Under the pieces are notes generated by a model. The model saw only the letters and a list, made by a program, of their open reading frames with translations. It searched no databases and was not told the DNA's origin. From Polytrichum commune (Eukaryota > Streptophyta > Polytrichopsida > Polytrichales > Polytrichaceae), in the NCBI GenBank assembly GCA_950295325.1, contig OX485803.1:67223554-67287553 (forward strand): a stretch of 64,000 nt of DNA, read 5' to 3'. Each line of letters begins with the position of its first letter. Position 1 is the first letter of the stretch. The translations under genes and the position numbers were made by a program. Shown here in pieces: positions 1 through 11,559 of this stretch.

Positions 1-179
1 TACTTTTGTCTTTCTTTTTTGAGACAATTGAAACAAGTTTCTTTCAATGAGTGTCAACCGTACAAAGCTACCGGGGAGCTGAAAAAGAAGAGCTTGGTGG
101 GCTCTCTTCGGTCCAACCCGTGGAACCATAAAGACCTCTTTGCGCAAACATCTTAAGCACATGTGATTAAACCAACCTC

Positions 180-475
180 ATGCGTTTTCATGTTCCGGCG
201 CGTAGTTCTAGTATAATCCAAGTGTTACATAAGCTTGTTTCCTCCCCAAATTTTGTCGTATTTTCCAATCACATTGTCGTAGATGACAACTTTCTCCACC
301 TCTCTATGGGTATTGTCCCATGCAATTCTAGCATACTCAATAATGCTTTGCCAAATCATCTTTTTTATTTTTTTATTTCTAATTTCTAATTTTGATATCC
401 CACCTATTCTTATTGAAGGAGAGATCATTCGGTTCACACAAATAGTCCAAAGAGTGTTCCCTCTCAATAGCATCC
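180..475 (-). mobile_element. LINE fragment, C-terminal region of the second ORF
   Basis: Read on the minus strand, about 225-475 encodes a peptide containing NTLWTICVNRM, then KKMIWQSIIEYARIAWDN. This resembles the stretch after the zinc-binding (zf-RVT) region of plant L1-type LINEs, where a 'LWT.WVERN' segment is followed by a 'W..I..NARIAW' segment. The same two segments occur in the better preserved LINE remnant near 13.2-13.5 kb (TLWTNWVERNGLAF, then WHIILKNARIAG), which supports a shared family. Only the 3' part is present. It is not a functional gene. The assignment is inferred from that internal match and general family knowledge. Confidence 0.55.
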
Positions 476-547
476 ATTAGAAACTACAATATGCTAAACT
501 ACTATATGTCATTTCATTGGCATTGCAAGCTCAAAATAAGCATATTA

Positions 548-769
548 CATTGTTTATGGCATTTAGTGTCACTTCTTATTTGGAACTACACTGTGCTATA
601 ACTTCTTACTATAGATTTTATTTTATTTTGCAACAGTGGTTAACTAGGTTGTATGGATCTTATACAATGTAAATGACTTTTACTTGGTAAAAAAATACAA
701 TTGTAGCAAAACACTATAGCATTGCATAACTCCAAGTAGTGAGCGACATTGATTACCATAAATGGTGTA
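548..769. mobile_element. MITE of the TTTAGTGT family (about 220 bp)
   Basis: The left end reads TTTATGGCATTTAGTGTCAC and the right end GACATTGATTACCATAAATGGTGTA, an imperfect inverted pair. Subterminal sequence such as GCATAACTCCAAGTAGTGAG recurs in the copies at 11162, 23586, 37486, 38902 and 60618. It has no coding capacity. Multiple same-sized copies with inverted ends support a non-autonomous DNA transposon; the superfamily is undetermined. Confidence 0.6.
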
Positions 770-899
770 GCAATAAAGGGTCGTTGTATTTAGGCACACC
801 TCACATAAATTCCATCAACATGGTAGCATGGAACTTGTTACAACACTTTAGTGCTAGAATGCTAATTTTTTGAGGTGATACATGAGAATTTGTAGAGGT

Positions 900-1500
900 T
901 ATGAACAATTATAAGCATGGCACGGGGCCCTTTGATGTGTGTTGAACATCTTATCAACTACGTTGTCAAGCGTGCAAGTTCTTCTTCACCAAGTCATTGC
1001 CAACCGTCAAAGACCAAGTGCAAGTGTTGATACGGTAGACAACCCTTATTCGGTTACTTTTCTTATTAGGACATCTAGATTTTGATTGCTTTGTGATTTG
1101 GTGTGACTCCAAGAACGGATTAAAAAAGACGTGTGGCTCAAAGAGATTAGGTCGTGTGTTCAAAATGTGTTAGCCATTCTAAACTCAACAGTCAACATGA
1201 TCGAGGGAGGCTTATATGACCATTCAATGAGCGTGGGAATCTTCAGTTTCATAATGAAAAAGATAATCATATGAGCTCCAAATGTTAAAGGAAAGTGGAT
1301 ACAGCCTCAATGTGCATTTGCTTAACCATCTTGTCCTAATTAAGTATATGTTTCAAACCCTGGGAGGAGTTAGACTTGTTGGAAAAAATCAACCATTTAA
1401 GACCCGTCACCTTAAGTGCCTCCGAGCACGGGCATGTAAGTTACAACCAATTCCAATCACTTATGAAGCCTGTGCCACATTGCCATAAATGCGAATTCAA
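900..1500. repeat. Dispersed repeat R1, copy 1
   Basis: This stretch is collinear, with many substitutions, with 56960-57330, and in parts with 14945-15115 and 35535-35800. Shared landmarks in order are a 'TTTGATTGCT.TGTG.TT' block, a 'GACRTGTGTTTAGAAG' block, 'CTCAA.A.TCAACAT', 'CATATGAGCTCCAAA' and 'GTGGGCTAGTTGGA'. No terminal structure or coding sequence was found, so the class is unknown. The short open frames inside are not gene-like. Confidence 0.5.
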
Positions 1501-1844
1501 GTGTCACATTTTGTACTTGGGAGCTTCAAATATTATCTTACAGGTGAAGGTATGATAACCTCCACCCCAGTGATTGGGGAGATTTTTGGGCATGATCGGT
1601 TGAGATCCTAGTGTTTGCAAGTCCAACTGGTTACATGTTGACATCCTTCGGTTTTCCTTTATTGAATTGGGGTATATTTTATAGATTCTTCTAAAATGAT
1701 TGGTAATTTTCCTGCAGTCTTGAACTTCAACCAGTTTTTTCTCAAACTCAACCGGTTCATCTGTAACTAACTGCCAGTTCTCCCCGATCATAGCTCCACC
1801 CTTGTGCAAGCTTGTAGCGATTGGGGAGAGATTGTGGGCGATTT

Positions 1845-2000
1845 ACTTTCTTACATGGCATGGTCCGAGATAACCCTAAACTACTGGATGATAGTGGAAA
1901 GGTATCCAATTTTGGATGAAATGGTTGGCGGTTCGGTTCCCAATTATGAAATATTCTCTCTACTTGACAGAAGAAGAAGAAGAAAAACCTACTTAGGTAG
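1845..2000 (+). mobile_element. SINE family 1, copy 1 (tRNA-derived head)
   Basis: The segment contains CTAAACTACTGGATGATAGTGG, then about 40 bp later GGTTGGCGGTTCGGTTCCC, which resembles an RNA polymerase III B box (GGTTCGANNCC), then a CTCTCTACTTGACAGAA body. The same order occurs on the minus strand at 25806-25994 and 22531-22662. Part of the body with its downstream flank is also repeated in inverted orientation at 39640-39840. Confidence 0.55.
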
Positions 2001-2110
2001 GTAGGCAGCCAAGAGCCCACCCACCACAAGGTAGGTAGTAAACCCCTTCCGGCATCAAGAGGATTCTTGAGCAAGGTAGGGCCAACGGGCTCAAATTCAC
2101 GTCCGACATT
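1930..2110. repeat. Dispersed repeat R2, copy 1
   Basis: An AGAAGAAGAAG tract is followed by CCTACTTAGGTAGGTAGG, then CCCACCCACCACAAGGTAGG, then CAAGAGGATTCTTGAGCA and GTAGGGCCAACGGGCTCAAA. The reverse complement of this order is found at 39640-39840. The repeat starts in the tail of SINE family 1 copy 1, so the two may have been copied together. Confidence 0.5.
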
Positions 2111-3310
2111 GGTTGTTATTATTATTATTATTATATGCCCATGATGGTCAATTTCTGCAACTAACCCACAATTCACCTTCTTGCCAAAATTGCCCTCCAA
2201 TTGACCTCAATTGACAATTCAATTCATCCCATGAAACCCTAGACAACTGTTGTAACCAATGTTTGACCGGTGTATAGGTGAATCCACCGTATCAATAATC
2301 AACATCAATAATGGTATCAAAACTCTTACATGTGGATATCTAAGGGTAAGAGAACCTTTGTGTATCCGAGTTGTTATTTTGGGTCAAAACCATTCTATAT
2401 CAAATTGATACTAGGGTAGTCTTATCTAGGAATGGAGGTCCTTGCATGGTATGCAAATCCAAATGGTATAGAAAAGACAAGATACTTTCAAATACCCATA
2501 CCCTACTAGTATCATAAAATGTGAAGTCTACATTATAGGTACCCAAATGGTATAAAAAAGGAACATCACCATGTCAACACCCGTTGCAACCCTAGGTGAT
2601 ACCAACTCTCCCTAACACGAGTCCATGGCCACCCTTCCCCATAATGTGATTGTGGAGAAATTCATCATTACACCAAATCACACCTATTGTTGTGGTCCAC
2701 TACAATTTTGGCATTTTACGATGATTATGGTCAATGTAACTTCTCTTTACCATGCTCCCCCCTTTTGTGTTAATTTTGAGCATGCAACATGAGATGTTCA
2801 TAACAAGGAATATAGAGTCGAAATTAGTTGTGTTTCACATGAAATATTGTGGCATGTCATATATATTTTTGTGTAAGAAATTGCTACCTCACTTATCATA
2901 ATGGTATTTTTTTGGTTGCATCTTATGTTATACTTGCTTCTTCACCTCAAATTTGAATACGTAAATTTCTCAACTTGCTCAAGAATATCAATTTTCTTCC
3001 AACCAATAGACTACTATAGAGGGCTTTCTATTCATACGCAAAATAATATTTTTCCCCTCAAATCTTGCCACGTGTCATGCTCATGTTCATTGAGACCCAC
3101 TTGTATCTCACGTGGAAACTACATTTCGGCATGTGTAAAGATGAAATAGGGAGTCCTCTATAGTAGCAAAAATCTCATATTGCTCTTTCTTCCACACCAC
3201 TTGCCCCTCATCAAGCAAGTGTGCCATGTTGTGAGTTCAATCCCTTCAATGTGGGTCAATTTCACACCTTACATGTAGAACACATTCAATTTAGAACCAA
3301 TATACATATT
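2111..3310. other. Intergenic stretch, no gene seen
   Basis: AT-rich DNA with stops in all frames and only short random open frames. The sequence near 2290-2330 (ATCAATAATGGTATCAA) resembles 4325-4360 on the far side of the 3311-4253 element, so this element may sit between related repeat fragments. Nothing else is recognisable. Confidence 0.4.
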
Positions 3311-4253
3311 ACCGTAGTTTACTAGCAGGTTAGGCAACTTGCTGCCTAATATTTAATTAAAGTTCAAAAAATAGGTTCGGCACCTAAAAATAGAATATTC
3401 ATATTTTCGGCAATTTTCTCTTTTAATTTTTAAAAATTCGGCTTACATTCATTTTTAATTTTCTATTTCAACTTATATCTTGTACATCTCTCTTGCATTG
3501 AATGACAAGTAAGATGTGAGTGAAGAGTTGAGAATGCTCTGTGCTTTATGCAAGTAGAGTGGGGTTGTGTTCAACAATGCATATGGGATATGTAAACTTT
3601 GAGGTGAAGCACCTAGTTAGACGTCATTTTTATAACACGCATAACTTTTGCATAAAGTCTTCAAATGACATAAAATTTGTTGGAGGTGAAATATTACTTG
3701 ATTTGTAAACTTTTCTTAGACCAACAAAATTCCAAAAAAGTTGATCTTCTATGCACAAATGAGCTCCAAAAAACTGTTATGAACGCATTTTAATTTTTTG
3801 ATCTTTACACGGCTGCAATGTTTTGTCCATATCTTTTGCATAAAGACTTATTTTGACACAAAACTTGTTGGAGGTGGAAGAAGGATTGATTTCTCAACTT
3901 TTGTTAGTTGGACAAAATTCTATAAAAACTTCATCTTCTATGCTCAATTGGACTCCAAAAATTTGTGTACAACACATTTGAAAAGCCTCGCCTAGAGTCT
4001 TGCTACTTCTTAACCCATATTCTTTGTGGACTAATGTACGTGAGCTTGATTACAAAAGGAGCACCTTCTCTCTAAAATTCACATATGCTTCCACTGTAAG
4101 TAAAACTCTAGTGAGAAGTAAAAATTTCTTACTTTTAGGCAATTTTGAAAAATAATTAATTTTATATTCGGCAAAAAATGCCAATAATATTCCAAATTTT
4201 TGGGCATCTATTTTTAGAATTATTTTGTGCCGAACCTGCTATTAAACTACGGT
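3311..4253. mobile_element. Non-autonomous DNA transposon, about 940 bp, inverted ends
   Basis: The left end ACCGTAGTTTACTAGCAGG and the right end, read inverted as ACCGTAGTTTAATAGCAGG, match at 18 of 19 bases. Both are preceded by T/TA, which fits a short TA target duplication. The inverted similarity continues loosely (GGTTCGGCAC, TAAAAATAGA, TTGCC near both ends). Inside are two diverged direct copies of about 155 bp beginning near 3645 and 3830, each containing CTTTTGCATAAAG, TTGTTGGAGGTG and CATCTTCTATGC-type blocks. There is no transposase. Confidence 0.65.
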
Positions 4254-4803
4254 ATGCAATGTGCGTCTCAAAACAATAAGGTACGGGTCCATACCAACGC
4301 CAACCATGTATGTGGGTAAATACATCAGTAATCAACATCAACAATGGTATTAATAAACTTACCCATGGGTATCAAGATTCTAATACCAGCCAAATATTGA
4401 TATTCGGTGGGTATATAAAGGAGAAAATAAAATTATATCAAGTTACTCATTTGGTCAACACCATACGAAACCTTATTATACTTTGCAATATACTTATGCT
4501 ACAATGAGATTGGATTGCATGTTCAATCATAGGCACGCATTCCATGTTCAATAGTGACTCCATCATTTGGGAACGCCCATGTGATCATTGAAAGAAGGAT
4601 ATTATTTTCAATGCAACCTCCTAACAAGTTTGGCATTTCTAACTCAACCTACAACTTAAAATGACAATTGACAACTCCCAATAGATCCGACGGTTCAAAA
4701 CATTTGTGGAGGCTAGAAGTGCCCACAATAGGCCATGTTCCTCAGTGGCATAGTCATCAAAGTAACTTATACAACATGAATGCTTGATTAAGTTTAATAA
4801 CTT

Positions 4804-5070
4804 GAGAGGGGGGATTCTCGTATACGAGTGTATCTCTCATTCATCCAACATAAAAACTTGATCCTTTATAGGTTTGTTGTTGATTCATCTCAACTGATTT
4901 GAAGTACACTAATTCAGGGTCTTATAAGCTAATTTCATTGCCAACTATACAATGAAATTATATAGGTTTCCCGAGATGAATTAACCTATATAACCTCCGA
5001 GATGCACACTATTTCCGGGTTTTCTGTTGGATGAATGAGGGGTGCACTTGTATATGATAATTCCCTCTCT
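4804..5070. mobile_element. MITE of the GAGAGAGGGAATT family, copy a
   Basis: The left end GAGAGGGGGGATTCTCGTAT is followed by CTCTCATTCATCCAACATAA. The right end holds GGATGAATGAGGGGTGCACT and then TATGATAATTCCCTCTCT, the inverted counterpart. Eight or more copies in this window share this pattern: GA-rich tip, a CATACGAGTGTACC-type block and a foldback of ATTCATCC. Confidence 0.65.
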
Positions 5071-5502
5071 GTGAAAAAACTTCACTTACAGATCGTTTAA
5101 GATGCATGACTAAAGATACTTTTGTGGGAGTCAAAAGTAACCCTTGATCAGTTTTCTTTTGCAAATTCTTTGTAGTGTAGAGTGATGTTTGGTTTAGCCC
5201 TTCGAATGCGGAAAAGTAATTTCCATGTCGGATTAACACTATGGTCTTGACCAATGTGAATATGGCATGTGTCAAAGTGTTTCCTATTTTGAAAATATTT
5301 CATGTCAAACTAGACAGCACCCTATGCAATAAGGGAATGCAATACATTGCTTGGTGCAATTACTGCAAGCCACACTAATTCTAATTGTATCCTTCTTTTT
5401 AGAGTAGAATCTTCAAAGTGTGAACAAATCTACAAGGTCAAGAAGAAGTTCTTACATACATGGGAATGAGTGCACTAGAAGCATGACGTTCCATTGGATA
5501 AT

Positions 5503-5749
5503 GGCATGGAGATTCATGGTGTCTATGTAATCTCATCCATTATGGATGAAGGGGTTGTAGTATTAACAAGTCTTTCGCATGCTAAGGGGCGATTAAGTCC
5601 CGTTGAGTCCCACTAGACTAATTCATAATTTCTTATGTTATTTTTGAAGTCAACTCATACATTAATAGTCATTTATAAGCTATAAAATAGTACACTACAT
5701 TTTCACCTTCCCAATGGATGAGTTTACCTAGACATCATGAATCCTCACC
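5503..5749. mobile_element. Mutator-like MITE relative, inverted ends
   Basis: The left end GGCATGGAGATTCATGGTGT continues to TCTCATCC. The right end, read inverted, is GGTGAGGATTCATGATGTCT continuing to ACTCATCC. The ends are related to those of the 61496-61741 element and of 40378-40605. No clear 9-bp target duplication survives here. Confidence 0.5.
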
Positions 5750-6123
5750 ATAACATAATTCAGCCATTTGGGTCAGTTCCATGACCTTGGAATATGTTAA
5801 TTATATTATGTGGCGCCCTTGAACAAAGTAAGAATATTTGTTTATTATTCATACATTCAAGATACACTTGGAAATATGGGCGGAGTTATACTCCCCACAC
5901 TATTCACATGAACAATTATTCATCTTGGTATTATTCACTAAAAATACCAACATTATTCATTGATCATACCGGCGTCAATTTCTTCCTATTTAAGAAGTTT
6001 CTTCCCATGAAAATAAGGCAGTGCTAGCCCATGTTAGATGCAAAATCTAGAATGGAACACAACCATGCAATTGAATAATGTTAGGCTAGCCATAGATAGT
6101 GCACCAATACTGTTGTAGTGCAC

Positions 6124-6127
<4 letters not shown>

Positions 6128-6159
<32 letters not shown>

Positions 6160-6379
6160 ACACGAGTGTGCCTCTCACTCATCGAACATAAAATCCTCGA
6201 AATCATGTGCACCTCAAAAGTTACTTATTCTGATTGATTGGACACCAAAACTCACTACAAAAACCCTGAAAATGTCTTATCCAAGTCATTCAAAATTTAA
6301 TGGCCACAAACTTTTAGAGGGTCAATTTTTAATGTTGGATGGATTGGAGATAGCTTGTATGCGATAATTCCCTCCCTCC
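6128..6379. mobile_element. MITE of the GAGAGAGGGAATT family, copy b, with expanded (GA)n tip
   Basis: The left end is an uninterrupted (GA)n microsatellite (6128-6158) followed by CACGAGTGTGCCTCTCACTC. The right end is GCTTGTATGCGATAATTCCC then TCCCTCC. The GA-rich tip of this family appears here as a long dinucleotide run, suggesting that microsatellite growth starts from the element end. Confidence 0.6.
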
Positions 6380-6638
6380 AAATGAAAGACCCTTGACATA
6401 TTACCTCAAAAGTATCATGTTATATGATTGTGTATTTTGGAGTCAATATAGTGCTAATTGAGGGGTAATTTGTACCTCCATCTTGTGAGACTTTGTCGTA
6501 TTTGCAAATAGCATAAAGTTGGTCTATTGTTGCCATATAAGGCAAGTACAATCAAAACCAACACATGACCTAAATCCAACACCTACAAATCTTGTACAAT
6601 AAGAACACATATTCATATTCATTGTGTTCTTATTGTGT

Positions 6639-6753
6639 TATAAAGGTTTGCAATTTCATTTGTAGGCAATTCTAAAACCATCTAAAACCATTTGAGCATT
6701 TGACAGAAATGTTGGTTTTAGATTGCCTACAAATGAAATTGCAAACCTTTATA
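6639..6753. repeat. Long hairpin (about 41-bp arms)
   Basis: The left arm (6639-6680) starts TATAAAGGTTTGCAATTTCA. The right arm (6713-6753) is its inverted copy, ending TTGCAAACCTTTATA. The arms differ by about one inserted base and the loop is about 32 bp. It could be a foldback transposon relic or a hairpin-RNA source. Confidence 0.7.
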
Positions 6754-9700
6754 ACTTTTGCATATGATATCCAAAAGATGTGTTCTTTGGTGCTTTGGAT
6801 TCCTCTTGACCTTGATAAATTAAAAATAAACGTACGCTTGTTCATTGTATTGATAGAACTTATGGTCAACGTTTATAATGTCAGTTTTAGGTATACTTAC
6901 CTCACTAATTTGTTTGATTGATGTCAAAGCCAACGCCACATGGCTCAGCTAGGTTATACTACATATCACATTGCATATAAATGTGATCCATTATGTGCTT
7001 ATGGTCCATTTCTCCTCTTGATTTTTTACCATTGAGAAGGAGGAGGAAAATTCTCCATCAATGTTGTACATCCATAACTTAACTTACATAATGGGACGGG
7101 TTTCATTTTGCTCCTTGTTAACTTAGAGACTGTACCTTCTTTGCACCCCATTGGCTTCTTCAATTCCTTGTGTAAGTTCACTTCAAAACCCGTACCAATT
7201 TTCAAAGTTATCTTAAGCCACATGAAACCAAGTCTTACAATTGTACCCACCCCGGGTGACACACTATTTATGCAATTTTGAATTATGCTTTAATGAGATT
7301 GGAACTACACTAAATAGTCCTACTGGGGTCCAAACACGGTCAAGTGCACAATTCCATTACCATGCATAGGTTTAAGTGACAGTGATTCAAAACAATATAC
7401 TAACTTTGAATTTTGCAAAGGAAAGAATCATTAACATTTGAAGAACACATCGATCTACAAAGCCAAGTAATTTATGTTGACAAGAAAAAAATTCAAGAAA
7501 GGTATACATATTTTATTTAGAAGACGGTGCAAATTGTGTGCAAGTAGATATGTTGAACACTTGATTGTCTAAAATTTGTCTAAATCATGATAAAATTACA
7601 TTAAATTGATGTTTTTCTACAAATTTTTGAAATGTTGTCCTCAAGTTTATAATGAATTCAAGGAATTTGAAAAAAAAATCAGAATTCAAAATATTTAAGG
7701 TCATGAAATCTACATCCGAAACAAGATTTAGTTACTACCTTTTGAGCAACATTTTTAATGATAAGTTTTGAAGATCTCATCTTATTATTCTATATTTGAG
7801 TACCTAACACAACAATAAAGGGCACCATAGAAAGAAAAAAAACTCCAATTTAAACAACACTTTGCTACTACTTTTAAGCATTTGACTAAATAATTGATGG
7901 TTTTAGTATACCGAAGCACTTATTCTGTATACTTGACTGTGCTTGCTCCCTTGGTGTAAGTGGAGAATCAATGAGGGAATATTTAGCTTGGGCCAATTTG
8001 ATTGTCTAGTTATGGTGGAAATAACGTGGGTTCAAGATCTTGGGTGTTCCCCTTGGTCATCCTGGAGACTTTTGACCAACACCTTACATAATATAAGATA
8101 GTCATAACCCACCTTATATCAAAGTGCCATCAAACAAATTATTCTATCATAATAGAAACACAATCAATGTGGCCCACACTAATTTCAAACTATGTTGATA
8201 TATGTATTTAGGTTGCTCCATGCTAATGTATCGACATATCACACTGGGTATTTTGGATAATTTGGATAATTGTTACCATGTTAGCAAATTGCACGATTTT
8301 TATTTTATTTTATTTTATTTTATTTTTATGGTGATTGACATACAAATTGATTGACAAAGTTATAAGTTTTTGTAATTTGATTCCAACCCAAATTGATTTG
8401 CATGGGTAGAGGGGCAACCTATTCGTGAAGGCAACCTAATTGCACATATCAATGTAGAGATTCAACATGGGTTGAAACTTAATGTGGGCTTCACAAACTT
8501 ATTGTGGCTCACACTAAAGGAATCTTTAGCGTACTTTAGTGGATTTACTTGGGATGGGTACGTACTATGTCACAAAGTTGGGAGGGAAGATTTTCCCAAT
8601 TAACCCCTAAGTTCCCAAGCAACCGGTTCTTGGTTGATGATTGACTTGTTCCCTGCATTAATCCCATTTATCTCACTAATCTGCAATAAAAATTACTATA
8701 AACAACAAGCCAACATGGTTATTTGGCCCTGAGTATTTTATGGAGGATTAGACTATGCAAACAAAGGTTAAGACAAGAAGTGGTCATATTTTTGTTATGT
8801 TGCTTGTGCGAGGGTGTTGACTCCAATTAATGAAGGCCACTTCAATGCAAACTTTGAATAAATATTTATGATGTTTATTTTGGTGAAAGTGATTTTATTT
8901 TTTTGTGTCCTTGTAAACATGGACTTCATACTCTCATCAACCGATTCATTTAACTTTTGGACACTCTCTACTTTTTAAGGAATATTTGCATATATATATA
9001 TATATATATATAGTAAAAATATATGGGATGATGCACATACTCTAAATTCAAGGGTGCTAGCCCATAATGTTTTGCATAAATTGACTTGAGAATTTGTGGA
9101 GGTGCTCAATTATCAAGTTGTTCCTCCTGAATATTTCCTAAACAAACAACCCCACTCACATTTCACATGAATTCGTCCTGGTGGGGGTAAAATATGAATC
9201 TCAATCCTATGAAAAATATGAGATCCATAGGATCATACTCACCCCTATACAATCATATGATTTTGATGTATTGGGGTTGGGTTGAGGTTTGACATAACAT
9301 TGTTCAACAAGATGAATATCTTGTGTGGGGCTAGTTATGATTCTCAAACCTTGCACTATGATTATGCAATACGAGATTGAATTTGGACCATATATGGGAA
9401 GTAAACACAACCCATGCCATTTATGGCAAGTGAACACAATTCAAATCATCTATTGAGCAATGCTATGGCGTGGCTTTGCTCTAAAGACACTCGTAAAACA
9501 AACATTTGGTCTTCCGATTCAAGCAAGAGCAATGGGGCTGCCAAATTTAATATTGTATGTGTTAATAAGGCAATTGCACCCAAGCTTCTCATTGGGGTAC
9601 GGGGTGGACCATTATAAGGTTGGAACGGGGACCTATCATGAGGCATGCGTGACCATTGAGCATCCTGAAGGCTTAGCATTCTCATGATGTTCGGGATACG

Positions 9701-9844
9701 TACATTTAAGATGTCCCGTATCTAGGAATTGTGTAAGATGCCCCACCTTAGTCCTCTACCAGCACTGTATATCTCGACACTGGAACAACAACTGAACTTT
9801 ATCTTATGAGTTCTCTTCTATTTCAAGGAGGGACTGCTTGAAGT
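6754..9844. other. Intergenic stretch, no gene seen; simple repeats only
   Basis: AT-rich, no credible coding sequence. It contains a TTTTA repeat at 8297-8327 and a (TA)11 run at 8991-9012. Short overlapping open frames near 9414-9687 on both strands show no recognisable domain and are most likely chance. Confidence 0.5.
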
Positions 9845-10479
9845 GAGGGAGAGAGAGAGAGCATATCCAAGCGTACCTCTCATTCATCCAACATAGAAGC
9901 CTTGAAATAGTATGCAGCCCAAAGGTTATACTCCCTCCGTTTCATATCAAAAGTTACGTTTGGACATAATTTGAGTTACGAAACAAAAGATACGTTTGGT
10001 GAAATTTCTTTCAAACTTCGTCACCCGAATTGGAATGTTGCTATAAACAATGTAAATGTTGTTGGTGATGAACTACCAAGTCAATCAACTAACAATTTAC
10101 ACTTATTTAACAATTGATATTTGAACTCAACCTAAACCCAAACATCAACACGGTTTTATGTGTATCATTCGTCAATGGTGATGAACGGGCGTGTTGCCTT
10201 CAAATTTGATTTTTTTTATGGACACCCCTAGCTCACCGGAAAGTGCTTAGTGAGAGCTATACAACGCACACAATTTTGTGCTAAAGATGCGAAAAATGAC
10301 CTTAATCCCACATATTTAGTGAAACGTAACTTTTGATATGAAACGGAGGGAGTAATTATTTACTTTAAAGATCTTACAATAGTCTGGTTCAAGTCATTTG
10401 AGATGAATTAGCCGCAAACTTATAGATAATCTAGTTGTTGTCTTGGATGGATGAGAGGTACGCTCTTATGCAATACTAC
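9845..10479. mobile_element. MITE of the GAGAGAGGGAATT family, copy c, interrupted by a Stowaway-like element
   Basis: The left part holds a GA-rich tip, then GCGTACCTCTCATTCATCCA. The right part holds GGATGGATGAGAGGTACGCT, then CTTATGCAATACT. Removing 9931-10352 and one TA restores an element of about 210 bp that lines up with copies d and e. This is a nested insertion. Confidence 0.65.
9931..10352. mobile_element. Stowaway-like (Tc1/mariner) MITE, 422 bp
   Basis: The left end CTCCCTCCGTTTCATATC continues AAAAGTTACGTTT. The right end is the exact inverted copy over about 31 bp, ending ATGAAACGGAGGGAG. TA dinucleotides flank both sides (9929-9930 and 10353-10354). The CTCCCTCCGTTYC tip with TA duplications is the established signature of Stowaway elements. 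There is no transposase gene. Confidence 0.93.
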
Positions 10480-10539
10480 AAGTGGTGCGAACTAAACTGG
10501 GATAGTACAAGGACTCACGGGCTACAAGTTAACTCATAT

Positions 10540-11004
10540 ACACCCTAAACTCCGTAATATCAACCCCCATGATGTCACACACTCTCTATTATCCCAAAAC
10601 CCTAGGGAACGGATGTTTGTAGTTCAAATCTCACTCCTCATTGTCACGTTTCTCTCCCGTATATCACGAATTTTGTCATTATGCAAACCACCAAAGAAGT
10701 CAACCCAAACCCTCGCATTGCACCATGTGTCAATATGTGGAGTGTCACCCTCTTATTCTTATTCTTATTCTTCTTATGTCACTTATTGAATGTTGATGCA
10801 TGCGTATGTCACATCGCTTGGGAAGGCCAAGTGGAGTGGACCACACCACACCACACCATTAAAATGTTGCACTTTGTGTTATTCCATAGTGTCACATGCT
10901 ACACTAATTTTATAGTATCACACATCCATTTTAACACTACAAAACTCCGTAATATCACATGCACTTTGGTTGCCACATGTGTGATACTACATAGTTTAGA
11001 GTGT
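10540..11004. mobile_element. MITE with CTAAACTCCGTAATATCA ends, copy 1
   Basis: The left end ACACCCTAAACTCCGTAATA and the right end TACATAGTTTAGAGTGT are inverted relatives. The interior (CCCTAGGGAACGGATGTT and a later CATTATGCAAACCACCAAAG block) matches, in opposite orientation, the element at 56585-56943. An open frame at 10681-11073 lies inside it and is not conserved as protein, so it is not called as a gene. Confidence 0.65.
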
Positions 11005-11161
11005 ACTTCCAAGAAGAAGTTCATAACACTTACTGAGGGGGAGGGCAAACGGGGGGAGGGTACGGTAGTGTGAAAATGTTGATTATTATAACATACGCCC
11101 GAAGGTTATTAAGTTAAGATAAATCAACACCTAAATCGGGGTCAAATACCATGAAATAGTC

Positions 11162-11383
11162 TAAACTTAGTATTGTATTGTGTTACTTACTTCTTGAAGT
11201 TACACAATGCTATATCATTTTACTATTATTGTGAGTTTTTACCTAGTAAAATATGTTAATATTATGTAATGTTCAAACAACTACTCCGACTTATGTTGGC
11301 AAAAAATGAGACACGCAATAAATAGTTACAGCATTACACAATTGCATATAGTAAGTAACACTAATTACAATATTTAGTGTAGT
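11162..11383. mobile_element. MITE of the TTTAGTGT family
   Basis: The left end holds CTTAGTATTGTATTGTGTTA, then TTGAAGTTACACAATGCTAT. The right end holds the inverted counterpart, GTAAGTAACACTAATTACAA and TATTTAGTGTAG. Size and interior (a 'GTAAAATATGTTAAT' segment and a 'GTTCAAACAAC' segment) agree with the copies at 37486 and 38902. Confidence 0.65.
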
Positions 11384-11559
11384 GAACTTAAATGGGGATG
11401 AATCAACAACCAATCTATAATGAGTCCATTTTTTATTATTACCCCCTTGATAGATAATAGAAACCCAAACAATATCTCAACACCGGAACGACAACGTAAC
11501 TTATGAGTTTTCCTTCTAAGCCAAGGAGGGATTGCTTCAAGTCAAAAGGTGTAAATTAC

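Noticed and set aside
10681-11073. 130-residue open frame with a hydrophobic segment
   Set aside because: It lies largely inside the MITE at 10540-11004, and the related copy at 56585-56943 does not keep the frame.
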